DNA of 64,000 nucleotides, taken from an uncultured Flavonifractor sp. (GTDB lineage Bacteria > Bacillota > Clostridia > Oscillospirales > Oscillospiraceae). The notes under the pieces are model-generated. The model saw only the letters and a program-made list of their open reading frames with translations, ran no database searches and was not told the DNA's origin. Shown one piece after another: positions 54,687-62,620 of the stretch; position 1 is the stretch's first letter; every line of letters starts with the position of its first letter. The translations under genes and the position numbers were made by a program. Location: contig CANAAV010000001.1 of assembly GCA_947346365.1 (NCBI GenBank), positions 214,695 through 278,694 of the forward strand. The letters run 5' to 3'.

Positions 54687-55067
54687 TTGTTGGAGATTTA
54701 CCTTGAAGCGAACAAACGGTACGGAGTTGGCTATCAGATCAGGGTTGATAGAAAAGAAGTAGGTAGTGACCAAAAAGATACCGGAAGTGGTAAGAATGTG
54801 GTCGGAAGTATCCTTGACGAGTCGCCCTACACGCTATATGAGGCTGTCCGCATTGCCGGGAAAGCCCTGGACAGAATCAATGAGCAGACCAGCTCTGAGC
54901 ACCAGCTCTATGAGGTGCTATGGCTCACTCAGGATGGCGTCGAGGCTAACGCCCGCAGGGACATCGCCAGCGCAAAGCTGGCAAGGGAGCTCCGCAGCGG
55001 CTCCCGGAAGTACATTGAAGTGGCCGACAGGCTGGAAGGAGAAGATGAAGATGGGAAGGAAAGATAG
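54687..55067 (+). CDS. Phage protein of unknown function
   Basis: 126 residues if it starts at TTG 54687, which has GAGAGGAGG 6 bases upstream; an ATG at 54639 lacks a ribosome site. The last two thirds are helical and charged (LDESPYTLYEAVRIAGKALD and IASAKLARELRSG). No family recognised. Overlaps the next gene by 23 bases. Confidence 0.5.
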   Translation: MLEIYLEANKRYGVGYQIRVDRKEVGSDQKDTGSGKNVVGSILDESPYTLYEAVRIAGKALDRINEQTSSEHQLYEVLWLTQDGVEANARRDIASAKLARELRSGSRKYIEVADRLEGEDEDGKER

Positions 55068-55707
55068 GCTGTACCTCAAGAAAGCCAAAGCCTACAACGC
55101 CCTGGCGATAGGCTACCTGATTGGCGGAGAGGACGAGCTGGCAAAGAAAGCCGTTGGGACGATGATTGTCTTCAGCAGGCTCCGAGCGAGAATGGCCGTA
55201 AACCGGTGTATAGCTGCCGAGGAAGCGTTTGACGCCGCTATGCGCTCAAGCAGGCTGAGGGATCAGGAGGATGACGCTGCTTTCGAGGAAGATCGGAGCC
55301 GGATGGAGCAGCTCCGCCTTGAGTATCAGCAGGCCAAGAACGAACTTGCGAACGTCGGCCATGAGTTGTGCCGTGAACTGCGCTCCTGGGAGATGTGCGG
55401 CGCTACTCTCCAGGAGTTGTGTAATCTCTGCAACCGGGACTATGAACAGGTTGTCAAGAAGATGAATCGCAGGGATATTGGAATACCGTTTGATTTGTTT
55501 GTTGCCAGTTTGCTACTTGACTACAAGGCCCCGCTTGGAGATGCCGCCTTGAGCATGGATGTGGATGCACCCTTGACCCACGCTATTCTGGAATTTCAGG
55601 TTCACGCCCTTCTTGAAATGCCTGGGCTCAATGAAAGGGTCGGCGATGAGATGGTGGAGAAACTGGCTGGATTTGCTGGTAGAGATACCGAGGCAGAAAA
55701 AGAATAG
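55045..55707 (+). CDS. Phage protein of unknown function, helical
   Basis: 220 residues starting at ATG 55045 or 55051 behind GGAAGGA. A region rich in Glu, Arg and Gln (about 65-115) looks coiled-coil. ATLQELCNLCNRDYEQVVKKM near 125-145 resembles a helix-turn-helix. The C-terminus is acidic. No family recognised; the possible HTH hints at nucleic acid binding. Confidence 0.55.
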   Translation: MKMGRKDRLYLKKAKAYNALAIGYLIGGEDELAKKAVGTMIVFSRLRARMAVNRCIAAEEAFDAAMRSSRLRDQEDDAAFEEDRSRMEQLRLEYQQAKNELANVGHELCRELRSWEMCGATLQELCNLCNRDYEQVVKKMNRRDIGIPFDLFVASLLLDYKAPLGDAALSMDVDAPLTHAILEFQVHALLEMPGLNERVGDEMVEKLAGFAGRDTEAEKE

Positions 55708-55796
55708 CAGCCCCACCTCCCGAAAGAGTCGAAGCCGCTACCTAATCGCACCATCATTGTAGCATATTCGCTCGAAAAGTCAAGGAGGTAAAGGGC

Positions 55797-56363
55797 ATGA
55801 GCAAAAAGGGCAAGTCGCCAGCCACCAGCATCACCGCCGAGCAACGCCGGGAAATCATCGGTATCACGTCCCAAGTTGCCATAGAGAAGTACCAGAAAGC
55901 TATGGAGAACCACCGGAAGGAGGCCAGAGACCGGAGGCTCCACAACACGAAGCTCCTGCTGGAGCGGTATCGGTCATTCGTTGTCCACAGTGAGAGTGCC
56001 GTCTACGATGCCACCCAAGTTGAGGACGATATGGACTTGGAGTCTCTGCTTGACCTCATGGATTGCAAGCATGAACAGGTATCTGTCGAGAGCGTTCGTG
56101 ACAGCGTGGCCCGTACCCGCCTCCTTCTGAACCACGTTGACCTGATGCTTGGCTACTTCAAATACCATTGCGAACACTCCCCCAGGGTTGAGGATGCCCG
56201 CCGATACCGTGTTATTCACCTCTCCTACCTTGTGCCCGAAGAGGAGCAGAAAACCTTCCAGGAAATTGCCGACGAGGAGGGCGTGGACATCAGCACGATA
56301 TACAAGGATCAGAAAGCAGCAATCCGGCAGTTGAGCGCCCTCCTATTTGGTGTCGTTGAGTGA
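55797..56363 (+). CDS. Phage transcription regulator with sigma-4-like HTH
   Basis: 188 residues. The middle is helical; the end (FQEIADEEGVDISTIYKDQKAAIRQL) is a region-4-type helix-turn-helix as in ArpU/RinA-like late activators. Its position at the end of the early operon and before the packaging genes fits a switch to late transcription. CAAGGAGGT precedes ATG 55797. The TTGACG promoter pair at 61277 and 62591 is a candidate target set (inference). Confidence 0.65.
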   Translation: MSKKGKSPATSITAEQRREIIGITSQVAIEKYQKAMENHRKEARDRRLHNTKLLLERYRSFVVHSESAVYDATQVEDDMDLESLLDLMDCKHEQVSVESVRDSVARTRLLLNHVDLMLGYFKYHCEHSPRVEDARRYRVIHLSYLVPEEEQKTFQEIADEEGVDISTIYKDQKAAIRQLSALLFGVVE

Positions 56364-56381
56364 CACGCCAAAAATCCGCCA

Positions 56382-56411
56382 TTGACACGGCAATTACCAA
56401 AGTGGTATGCT
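56382..56411 (+). promoter_or_regulatory. Internal promoter carrying operator O3
   Basis: TTGACA (56382-56387), an 18-bp spacer and TATGCT (56406-56411). The spacer contains the perfect palindrome TACCA-AAG-TGGTA (56395-56407), as at the early promoter. It reads directly into the hairpin at 56420. Confidence 0.5.
56395..56407. promoter_or_regulatory. Operator-like palindrome O3
   Basis: TACCAAAGTGGTA, perfect 5-bp arms. It shares 11 consecutive bases with O2 and the same position between promoter boxes. Confidence 0.5.
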
Positions 56412-56419
56412 GTAAGGCG

Positions 56420-56458
56420 AAAAAGAACGCACGGCAGAAACGCCAGTGCGTTCTTTTT
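56420..56458. terminator. Bidirectional terminator between early genes and nuclease gene
   Basis: AAAAAGAACGCAC (56420-56432) pairs perfectly with GTGCGTTCTTTTT (56446-56458), with an inner GGC/GCC helix. It can end both the rightward early operon and the leftward nuclease transcript. Confidence 0.85.
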
Positions 56459-56489
56459 GTCCCCTGAATTGTGTGTTTCGTCAATAGTG

Positions 56490-57647
56490 CTAAATTCGGG
56501 GGGGGGGGGTAACTTCTTGTTGTATATTATGACAATTCGATTCTTTGAGGGCTTTGCATAGGTCTTTGACGATTTTCTTGAAGGATTCCATATTGGTAGT
56601 GTCGAGGAAAGCGTGAATGTCAATGTACTGTGTTCTGGGCGAACTCCAAGCATAGTCCTTGCCGTCGGCGCCCTTCCGATTTGGTAAGTCCGTCAGGAAG
56701 GCCCGTAGTTTGTCCTCGTCCCACTCGCTCCCAAGCGGAGGAAGGACGTAGGGGATGAAGAAGTCAACCTCGCAGAGAAAGCCGACAGACTTCTTCCACC
56801 ACGAGCTTACCGTAAAGAGCCGTTGGTCGCCCATCCGAACGCCGTAGGACGGGCAGCTCCCACCTCTGCCCGAGTAGCAGGTTAGGCCGAGGCCCTTTGA
56901 GAAGCTCCGAATTTCGTCTACGACCGGGGCCACCTCACCGAGACCGTGTTCCCGCAGATAGTCCGTGAAATCTGCATCGCTCCATGTCCGGTAACTTCGC
57001 TGGGCCGGCTGGCCCGTCTTTTTGCTGTCGAGGAGGCTGTTGCCTATGACGCTCGACGAGAGAAGAAGGGCGTCGGAGGTTTTGTATTGTCTAACCTCCA
57101 CTCCATAGACCTCGATCCCGTCCATGTTGCGGTCAAGGAACTCTATGAGTACCCGCAGCGTGTCCGGGATTTTGTCTGCCACGAAGACCAGACGCAGATG
57201 TTCCGCCTTCAGGTTGGTTGCCACCTGCCCCCAGAACTCGTCGTTGTCGAACTCGTCGGCGACCTCGCTGGAGTTGTTCTCCATGAATAGCTCCCGCAGC
57301 TTGTCTACCTTCCAGGTGCAGGCTCGACAGGCGTAGTCGCACATTTGCCCGATTACCTCCCGCCTGATCCTGGTGTCGGTGCTCCGCTTGACCTCGACGA
57401 GAACCGGCACACCATCCTCGCCCACCAGAAGGTGATCCAGGGAATAGGAGTTGGAGCCGTCTTCCGATTCCAGAATCTCCAGTTCCCGCTTAATCAGGAA
57501 CAGCCTGCAATCGTTGTCGCCCCACGCCCTTGCCAGCAGATGCGGATTGTCCTCGACGATTTTCTGGAGGTAGCTCTCCGCCTCGTAGGACTGTTCGCTC
57601 ATTTCCAGAGCAGCCCCATTCGACACGAAGAACAGTTTGTTTTCCAT
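56490..57647 (-). CDS. PD-(D/E)xK nuclease-like protein on the opposing strand
   Basis: 385 residues. The first 110 match a NucS/RecB-type nuclease core: YLQKIVEDNPHLL helix, Asp71, Glu85-Val-Lys87 (LVEVKRS) and Gln101-MCDY. The remainder is unassigned. Start ATG 57647 (MENKLFFVSNG); longer starts fall in the promoter. It has its own strong promoter and shared terminator and runs against the lytic genes, the layout of a gene expressed during lysogeny. Anti-phage or superinfection activity is an inference. The C-terminus is set by a 12-base C tract. Confidence 0.7.
   Translation of the reverse strand: MENKLFFVSNGAALEMSEQSYEAESYLQKIVEDNPHLLARAWGDNDCRLFLIKRELEILESEDGSNSYSLDHLLVGEDGVPVLVEVKRSTDTRIRREVIGQMCDYACRACTWKVDKLRELFMENNSSEVADEFDNDEFWGQVATNLKAEHLRLVFVADKIPDTLRVLIEFLDRNMDGIEVYGVEVRQYKTSDALLLSSSVIGNSLLDSKKTGQPAQRSYRTWSDADFTDYLREHGLGEVAPVVDEIRSFSKGLGLTCYSGRGGSCPSYGVRMGDQRLFTVSSWWKKSVGFLCEVDFFIPYVLPPLGSEWDEDKLRAFLTDLPNRKGADGKDYAWSSPRTQYIDIHAFLDTTNMESFKKIVKDLCKALKESNCHNIQQEVTPPPRI
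56498..56509. repeat. Homopolymer tract, 12 G (12 C in the nuclease gene)
   Basis: The run sits in the last codons of the nuclease-like gene (ending TPPPRI). Gain or loss of one base opens either of two other frames, each adding more than 40 residues. Confidence 0.85.
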
Positions 57648-57677
57648 AGTATCACCGTCCTTATCAGAATGGAACAG

Positions 57678-57706
57678 ATTATACCAGAAGATACGCCGTA
57701 AGGCAA
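57678..57706 (-). promoter_or_regulatory. Promoter of the nuclease-like gene
   Basis: On the minus strand TTGCCT (57706-57701), a 17-bp spacer and perfect TATAAT (57683-57678), about 30 bases from the start codon. No operator palindrome overlaps it, so it should be active in the lysogen. Confidence 0.7.
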
Positions 57707-57746
57707 TCAAAGATAGCCTAACAGACTATGAAAAGAGGTGCGGCCA

Positions 57747-58361
57747 ATGGAGAAGCGTACAGAGGTATGCAAAATGAGGGCCGGAGACCTGAAGACCGGC
57801 TTTGGGAATCCGAGGAAGATCAGCAAGAAGAAGCTGGATGAACTCGCAGATAGCCTTGAGATGCTTGGTGACTTCGGTATCTATCTGATTGATGAGCACG
57901 ACAACATCATCGGCGGGAACCAGCGGCTCAAGGCCGTGCTACGGAGGTTTGGCCCCGACACCATGCTCGACTGCAAGAGGCTTATCGGCTACACCGAGGC
58001 TGAGCTCCGGGCCATCAACATTAAGGACAACACCCACGCTGGCGAGTGGGATTTAGACCTGCTTGCCGACTGGACGGCAGACCTGAACATGAGCTTCGGC
58101 ATCGACCCCGCTGCCGAGAGCCCGCAGGAGAGGAACATCAAGATGATGGAGCTCATGAGGTACGAGAAATACGACTATGTGATGATCGTCTGCCGGAACG
58201 AAATCGACTACTTGCAGTTGACCAGGGCGCTGGGCATCGACGACGCCAAGGTGCTGGTCGCCAAGAAGAGGAAAATCCGGGCACGGGCCGTCTGGTACGA
58301 CGACATGAAGGCCCAGATTGTGAAGAAGCCGGAGGACGGCAAGAAGAACTACGACCTGTGA
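57747..58361 (+). CDS. ParB/Srx-fold protein
   Basis: 204 residues. The ParB N-terminal fold is marked by GNPRKISKKKLDELADSL and the IIGGNQRLKAVLRRFG motif. The C-terminal part (YEKYDYVMIVCRNEIDYLQL) is a separate small domain seen in phage ParB-like proteins. There is no ParA gene, so plasmid-style partition is unlikely; such proteins often accompany DNA modification genes. AGAGGTG precedes ATG 57747. First gene of the enzyme cassette. Confidence 0.75.
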   Translation: MEKRTEVCKMRAGDLKTGFGNPRKISKKKLDELADSLEMLGDFGIYLIDEHDNIIGGNQRLKAVLRRFGPDTMLDCKRLIGYTEAELRAINIKDNTHAGEWDLDLLADWTADLNMSFGIDPAAESPQERNIKMMELMRYEKYDYVMIVCRNEIDYLQLTRALGIDDAKVLVAKKRKIRARAVWYDDMKAQIVKKPEDGKKNYDL

Positions 58362-58377
58362 TGGAGGGGGTCAGAAC

Positions 58378-59400
58378 ATGATGACAGTATTGATTACCGG
58401 GTGCAACAACCATTTCCAGGGCATCGAACGGTGTCTGCACGACAACTATGAGCATGAGGAGATACGGACGATTGGGACAGACTGCAACGCTAACCACCTG
58501 CTGGGGACTGGATGCGGAGAGACCTTCGTTGTCCCGAGGAGCGACGACCCAGACTACATCCCGGAGATGCTGGCGATCTGCGATGAGATGAATGTGGATG
58601 TGATTCTCCCGTTCGTCACGACCGAGCTCCCCATCATGGCCGCCAACGCACACCGCTTCGCCGAAATCGGTACGGCTGTGTCTGTGTCGTCCCCGGAGTC
58701 TCTGGCTGTGGCGAACAACAAGATTGCCATGTATGAGCGGTTCGCCAAGTATATGCCCCTCCAGAGAGTGATCCGGGGCGCCGCCGGCGTGGACGAGTTC
58801 GCTCGGGAGATTGGATACCCCGGCACCCGTTTCTGCTGCAAGCTCCCTGAGAGCTGCGGAGGGAACGGGTTCTCTGTTGTGGATGAGAGGCTGGGCCGGG
58901 ACATCAGGCTCAGGAACAAGTGCGGCGTGGCCGGCTTCGTCACCTTGGATATGCTGAAGGAGCTGGCAGACAGCTACGTCGGAGAAATCATCCTGTCCGA
59001 GTACATCGCCGGTCACGATTACAGCGTATGTACCCTCTCGGGCTCCGGCGAGGTTCTTCACAGGTGCGGCTTCATCGGTCTGGAGATGGACTACGGGAGC
59101 GTGATGCTCGGGGAAATCCAGAAGAACGCCACCGCCTATGAGATTGCCGAGACTGTCTGCGCTGAGCTGGGCATTGACGGCAACGCCTGCTTCGACTTCA
59201 TGCTTGGGAAGGATGGGCGTGTGAAGCTGCTGGAGGTCAACCCCCGGCTGAGCGCCTCGCTCCCGTTCGTGGCGGCGGCTGGCCTGAACCTCCCGTATCT
59301 GCGGTGCAAGCAGCTCCTCGGCTATGACATTACCGGCTATGACATCAATGTGCGGTATGGTCTGAAGATGAGGAAGTATTATGAGTGCGAGTACGTTTAA
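58378..59400 (+). CDS. ATP-grasp domain ligase
   Basis: 340 residues: an N-terminal Rossmann-like part (VLITGCNNHFQGIERCL), an ATP-grasp core with KLPESCGGNGFSVV and SEYIAGHDYSV, and the metal-binding LLEVNPRLSAS near 290. The family joins a carboxylate to an amine, thiol or similar via an acyl phosphate; the substrate is unknown. In this cassette an amino-acid-like substrate processed by the PLP decarboxylase gene product is a reasonable guess. Overlaps the next gene by 20 bases. Confidence 0.82.
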   Translation: MMTVLITGCNNHFQGIERCLHDNYEHEEIRTIGTDCNANHLLGTGCGETFVVPRSDDPDYIPEMLAICDEMNVDVILPFVTTELPIMAANAHRFAEIGTAVSVSSPESLAVANNKIAMYERFAKYMPLQRVIRGAAGVDEFAREIGYPGTRFCCKLPESCGGNGFSVVDERLGRDIRLRNKCGVAGFVTLDMLKELADSYVGEIILSEYIAGHDYSVCTLSGSGEVLHRCGFIGLEMDYGSVMLGEIQKNATAYEIAETVCAELGIDGNACFDFMLGKDGRVKLLEVNPRLSASLPFVAAAGLNLPYLRCKQLLGYDITGYDINVRYGLKMRKYYECEYV

Positions 59401-60103
59401 CATCTACTGTATGTCGTACAAACGCTCCAATGCAATCATGACCAAGCACCTGTTTGAGTATTGCACCTACGTCGTCCGGGAGGAGGAGGCTGACCTCTAC
59501 CGGTCGGCCGGCGTTGACGACATACTGGCGATCCCGAAGGGCGAGGCATGGAATTTCATGTCCACCCTGTACTGGATAATCAACAACACCCCGGAGGATG
59601 TCATTTTCATTGCCGACGACGACATTGAGAAGTTCGTCTACCGGATGGATGACACCACCTACCTGGAGCTTCCCGATGGGAGCCCGGACGTGGAGAAGAT
59701 TACGAGTGAGGTAGAGCGGATTGCCCAGCTTCTATTTGACCTCGACCTCGGGCTGGCCTTCGACCAGCCGACCCTGGCCCCGTATGCGTATGACCGGGAG
59801 TTCCAGTTCAAAGGGATGCCTGGGCATATCCGCTGGGTGAACAAGAAGAAGCTGAGGGCGACCTACACACGGGGGGAGCTCACGCCCTCCGATGTAGATA
59901 TGGCCCTGCAAGAGCTAATGTATAACCGCATCATCCTCCAGCCGAAGTACCTGTGCGTCAAGGCGTTCATGGACAAGAACGATGGAGCCAAAAACGACCG
60001 GCGGGCATTTCTGGAGTTCACGGAGGCCATGCGAAATAAATGGGGGAAGTATTATGTGTATAACAAGAAACGAAACATCGGCGCCATACGGGTCAAGCGG
60101 TGA
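59381..60103 (+). CDS. Glycosyltransferase-like phage protein (DDD motif)
   Basis: 240 residues. A GT-A-like pattern: an N-terminal strand (NIYCMSYKRSNAIMTK), a middle VIFIADDDIEKFVYR with a DxD-type acidic triad at about 76-78, and a C-terminal domain with KAFMDKNDGAKNDRRAF. This is reminiscent of TAGT-type glycosyltransferases that decorate phage DNA bases; the assignment is by pattern only. It could use UDP-sugars such as the Galf made by the phage's own mutase. Confidence 0.6.
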   Translation: MSASTFNIYCMSYKRSNAIMTKHLFEYCTYVVREEEADLYRSAGVDDILAIPKGEAWNFMSTLYWIINNTPEDVIFIADDDIEKFVYRMDDTTYLELPDGSPDVEKITSEVERIAQLLFDLDLGLAFDQPTLAPYAYDREFQFKGMPGHIRWVNKKKLRATYTRGELTPSDVDMALQELMYNRIILQPKYLCVKAFMDKNDGAKNDRRAFLEFTEAMRNKWGKYYVYNKKRNIGAIRVKR

Positions 60104-61268
60104 TCCGCACTACCTGTTCGACCGGGAGGGGTTCGGCCAGAATATCGACGAGCTGCTGGAGGCGTTCCTGTCGAGGTACGGGAACTTCTCCCTGGCGTAC
60201 AGCTTCAAGACGAACTACCTGAAGGATGCCTGTGATGCCGTCAACGAGCGGGGTGGCCTCGCCGAAGTGGTGTCCCCCCAGGAGTATTCGTATGCCAGCG
60301 TCCTTGGCTTCCCTGAAAGCAGGATCGTCTATAACGGCGTCATTCCTGACGACGGCAAGCTGGCCGTCCTCGCCGGCGGCGGGATGGTGAACATCGACAG
60401 CCTGGCCGAGTATGAGCGTTTGGCCTGGTTGGCGCAGGAGCTCTCCACGCCCATCAGCATTGGAGTCCGTGTGAACCTCGACGTCCCATGGGCAACGTCT
60501 CGCTTCGGCATCCCGCCGGAGGGGGATGATTTTGCTGCCATCATGGAGCGCATATCCCAGAACGGCTTCGTGTCGCTCGGCGGCTTCCATAGCCACGTCC
60601 ACGGTGGCAGGGATGTCCGGTGCTGGGTGGAGAGGGCGGAGGCCCTGATAGATCTGGCGAAGCGGTACGGGGCTCGGTACATCGACCTCGGCGGCGGTAT
60701 GTGGGGGAAGATGCCGGAGGAGCTCAAGGCTCAGTTCAAAAGCCGACCGAACACCTACCAGGAGTACGGAGAGGCGGTCGGCGGTCTTTTTGCCAATGCG
60801 TTCCCGGACGAAAGCGTCAAGCTCGTCGTGGAGCCCGGCATCGGCCTCGTAGGCAGCGCCATGGAGTGTGCCAGCCACGTCGTAGGCATCAAAGAGATCA
60901 GGGGCAAGCAGTATGTCCAACTCGACATCAACGGCGCCGCAACGGCCTTCGACTACAACTGCGACGCCAACAGGATACGTAAGCCGTTCCACATCATACG
61001 GACAGGAACCGGCCAGCCTGTCGGCCTGCTCAATGCCGATCTGGTCGGAACCACCTGCACAGAGATTGATGTGCTGGTGCGGGACTACTGCGGAGTGCTG
61101 GCCGTTGGAGACACCATCGTGTTTGAGAACATCGGCGCCTACTCCCTCGTGACCTCCCGGCAGTTCATCACCCCGAGGCTCGGCGTGTATGACTCCAGGA
61201 CGAAGGAGTGTCTGCGGGAGCCGGAGTGTTTCGGAGATATGTTCGCAAAATATTTGCGAGAAACGTAA
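60054..61268 (+). CDS. PLP-dependent decarboxylase (DAP/ornithine decarboxylase fold)
   Basis: 404 residues, alanine-racemase-fold decarboxylase. The PLP lysine is K52 in AYSFKTNYL; GGFHSHVHGG, DLGGGMWG and VEPGIGLVGSA are the phosphate and substrate loops. It would decarboxylate an amino acid such as DAP, lysine or ornithine, or a modified form. Start ATG 60054 lies 4 bases after GGGGGAAG and overlaps the previous gene by 50 bases, showing tight coupling. A host lysA is not in view, and a phage copy suggests a dedicated use. Confidence 0.85.
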   Translation: MCITRNETSAPYGSSGDPHYLFDREGFGQNIDELLEAFLSRYGNFSLAYSFKTNYLKDACDAVNERGGLAEVVSPQEYSYASVLGFPESRIVYNGVIPDDGKLAVLAGGGMVNIDSLAEYERLAWLAQELSTPISIGVRVNLDVPWATSRFGIPPEGDDFAAIMERISQNGFVSLGGFHSHVHGGRDVRCWVERAEALIDLAKRYGARYIDLGGGMWGKMPEELKAQFKSRPNTYQEYGEAVGGLFANAFPDESVKLVVEPGIGLVGSAMECASHVVGIKEIRGKQYVQLDINGAATAFDYNCDANRIRKPFHIIRTGTGQPVGLLNADLVGTTCTEIDVLVRDYCGVLAVGDTIVFENIGAYSLVTSRQFITPRLGVYDSRTKECLREPECFGDMFAKYLRET

Positions 61269-61276
61269 CGGCGTAA

Positions 61277-61306
61277 TTGACGTACAAGTACCCAAAAAGT
61301 TATAAT
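61277..61306 (+). promoter_or_regulatory. Phage promoter of the TTGACG type (copy 1)
   Basis: TTGACG (61277-61282), an 18-bp spacer and TATAAT (61301-61306), followed at once by AAAGTTA. The same -35, spacer length and trailing AAAGTTA recur at 62591. Confidence 0.6.
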
Positions 61307-61351
61307 AAAGTTAGGAAATCCATGCAATGCCATCAGAAAAGGAGGATAAAA

Positions 61352-62065
61352 ATGGCTGGAAATCCGAGAACGAAAAATGGGTACAGTATGTTCGAGATGT
61401 CGTCAATGATCCAGAAAGCGATACGGCGGTGCGACATCCCTCATGCGGCGTATGCGGCGGCCGAGCTGTATCCAGGATACCGAACGCTGCTATGGAATAG
61501 GCTCCTGACCGTTTCGGCTGAGGACTGCTACGGCATCATGACCAGGGAGATCATGGCGCTGGCCCAGGCAGATGAACGGCTGAACGGGAAGAAGCCGGCA
61601 GACAAGGCCAACATGGTGTTCCTGGCGAAAGCTGTGATTCTGCTGTGTATGGCCCGGAAGAACAGGGACGCCGATTACGTCGCCTGCAACTACCTGTGGG
61701 GAAACCGGAGGCTGACCGAGGGCGAGGTCATTGACCTGATCGACAGTTCCGAAGTGGAGCGGCTCATGCGTGAGGAACCGAATTTCCGTGTCCCGGCCTA
61801 TGTTTTCGATGTCCACACCTACCGGGGGAAGCAGCAGGGGAAAACGAGACTGGACTTCTTCATCGAGGAGAACGAAGCCTTGGAGCCCCGGCAGATGAGC
61901 CTGTTCGACGAGGGCAGCTTCGGCGAGTATTACCAGCGGAGCCATGACGCCGGGTTCAGGCTCACCCCCGCATACGACCAACGGTGGAAAGATTACATGG
62001 CCGGGCGGGAGACAGACCCCACGCACAACGGGAAGAACTTCCCTGACCCGGAAGATGGGAGTTGA
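61352..62065 (+). CDS. RarA C-terminal-domain-like phage protein
   Basis: 237 residues from ATG 61352, 6 bases after AAAGGAGGA. MIQKAIRRCDIPHAAYAAAEL and NRLLTVSAEDCYGI resemble the oligomerisation domain of RarA/MgsA, a fork-repair ATPase, and the RGKQQGKTRLDFFIEEN segment matches its end. There is no Walker motif, so the ATPase domain is absent. It could interact with host RarA or clamp-loader factors. Confidence 0.6.
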   Translation: MAGNPRTKNGYSMFEMSSMIQKAIRRCDIPHAAYAAAELYPGYRTLLWNRLLTVSAEDCYGIMTREIMALAQADERLNGKKPADKANMVFLAKAVILLCMARKNRDADYVACNYLWGNRRLTEGEVIDLIDSSEVERLMREEPNFRVPAYVFDVHTYRGKQQGKTRLDFFIEENEALEPRQMSLFDEGSFGEYYQRSHDAGFRLTPAYDQRWKDYMAGRETDPTHNGKNFPDPEDGS

Positions 62066-62070
62066 GATTG

Positions 62071-62574
62071 ATGGTAGAATCGGTAGCTGCTGAGCTGCTG
62101 CCCCTGACCTCGCTGGACAAGGCGGAGGTGGAGGGGTACTGGCGGGAGTTCACGGAGAACGGAGAGACTGAGAACGTCCTGTGGGAACTCGCCACCCTCA
62201 GCATCGACGAATACTACGAACGCCAGGGAGCCGACCGGCGGAATCGCCGGTTCGGCTTCCTGGTGGGCGGGGCCCTGGTGGGGATGGTGAGGATCAGTTC
62301 CCGCATCAACCATGAGGCGAACGGGAAGGTCGGATACAGCATCCGGCCTTCCTGCCGTAAGAGGCTGTACGCCCCGACGCTCCTGCGGCTGGCCGAGGAG
62401 TATTGCTGCCTGAACGGCATAACGCCGGTGACTGCCTGCGTTGATGTGAGAAACGAGGCATCGCTCAAAGCGTTCCGGCTGGCTGGCTTTGTCCCGACCG
62501 GCCGGGAGTTCGACTGGACGTACCAGAGGAGGGCGGTAGAGCTCTCTCTGCCTGAGCATCTTAATAATCTGTGA
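62071..62574 (+). CDS. Phage GNAT N-acetyltransferase
   Basis: 167 residues with GFLVGGALVGMVRISS, the GYSIRPSCRKRLYAPTLL acetyl-CoA loop and VDVRNEASLKAFRLAGF. Start ATG 62071 has GGGAG 10 bases upstream; a TTG at 62062 is the alternative. It lies six bases after the RarA-C-like gene and closes the enzyme cassette. Target unknown; small-molecule amine, protein or nucleobase amine are all possible. Confidence 0.8.
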   Translation: MVESVAAELLPLTSLDKAEVEGYWREFTENGETENVLWELATLSIDEYYERQGADRRNRRFGFLVGGALVGMVRISSRINHEANGKVGYSIRPSCRKRLYAPTLLRLAEEYCCLNGITPVTACVDVRNEASLKAFRLAGFVPTGREFDWTYQRRAVELSLPEHLNNL

Positions 62575-62590
62575 ACGCAGTATCTTCCGA

Positions 62591-62620
62591 TTGACGTAAA
62601 GTAGCCCTGTGTGCGACAAT
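62591..62620 (+). promoter_or_regulatory. Phage promoter of the TTGACG type (copy 2)
   Basis: TTGACG (62591-62596), an 18-bp spacer and GACAAT (62615-62620), then AAAGTTA, as in copy 1. Confidence 0.55.

Noticed and set aside
54766-55044. Long N-terminal extension of the 55045-55707 protein
   Set aside because: It lies inside another coding gene in a different frame and reads as Ser/Pro-rich noise; a ribosome site exists only before 55045.
57747-58361. ParA/ParB plasmid-type partition system
   Set aside because: No ParA ATPase gene is adjacent, and the element carries an integrase; the ParB fold alone does not imply partition.
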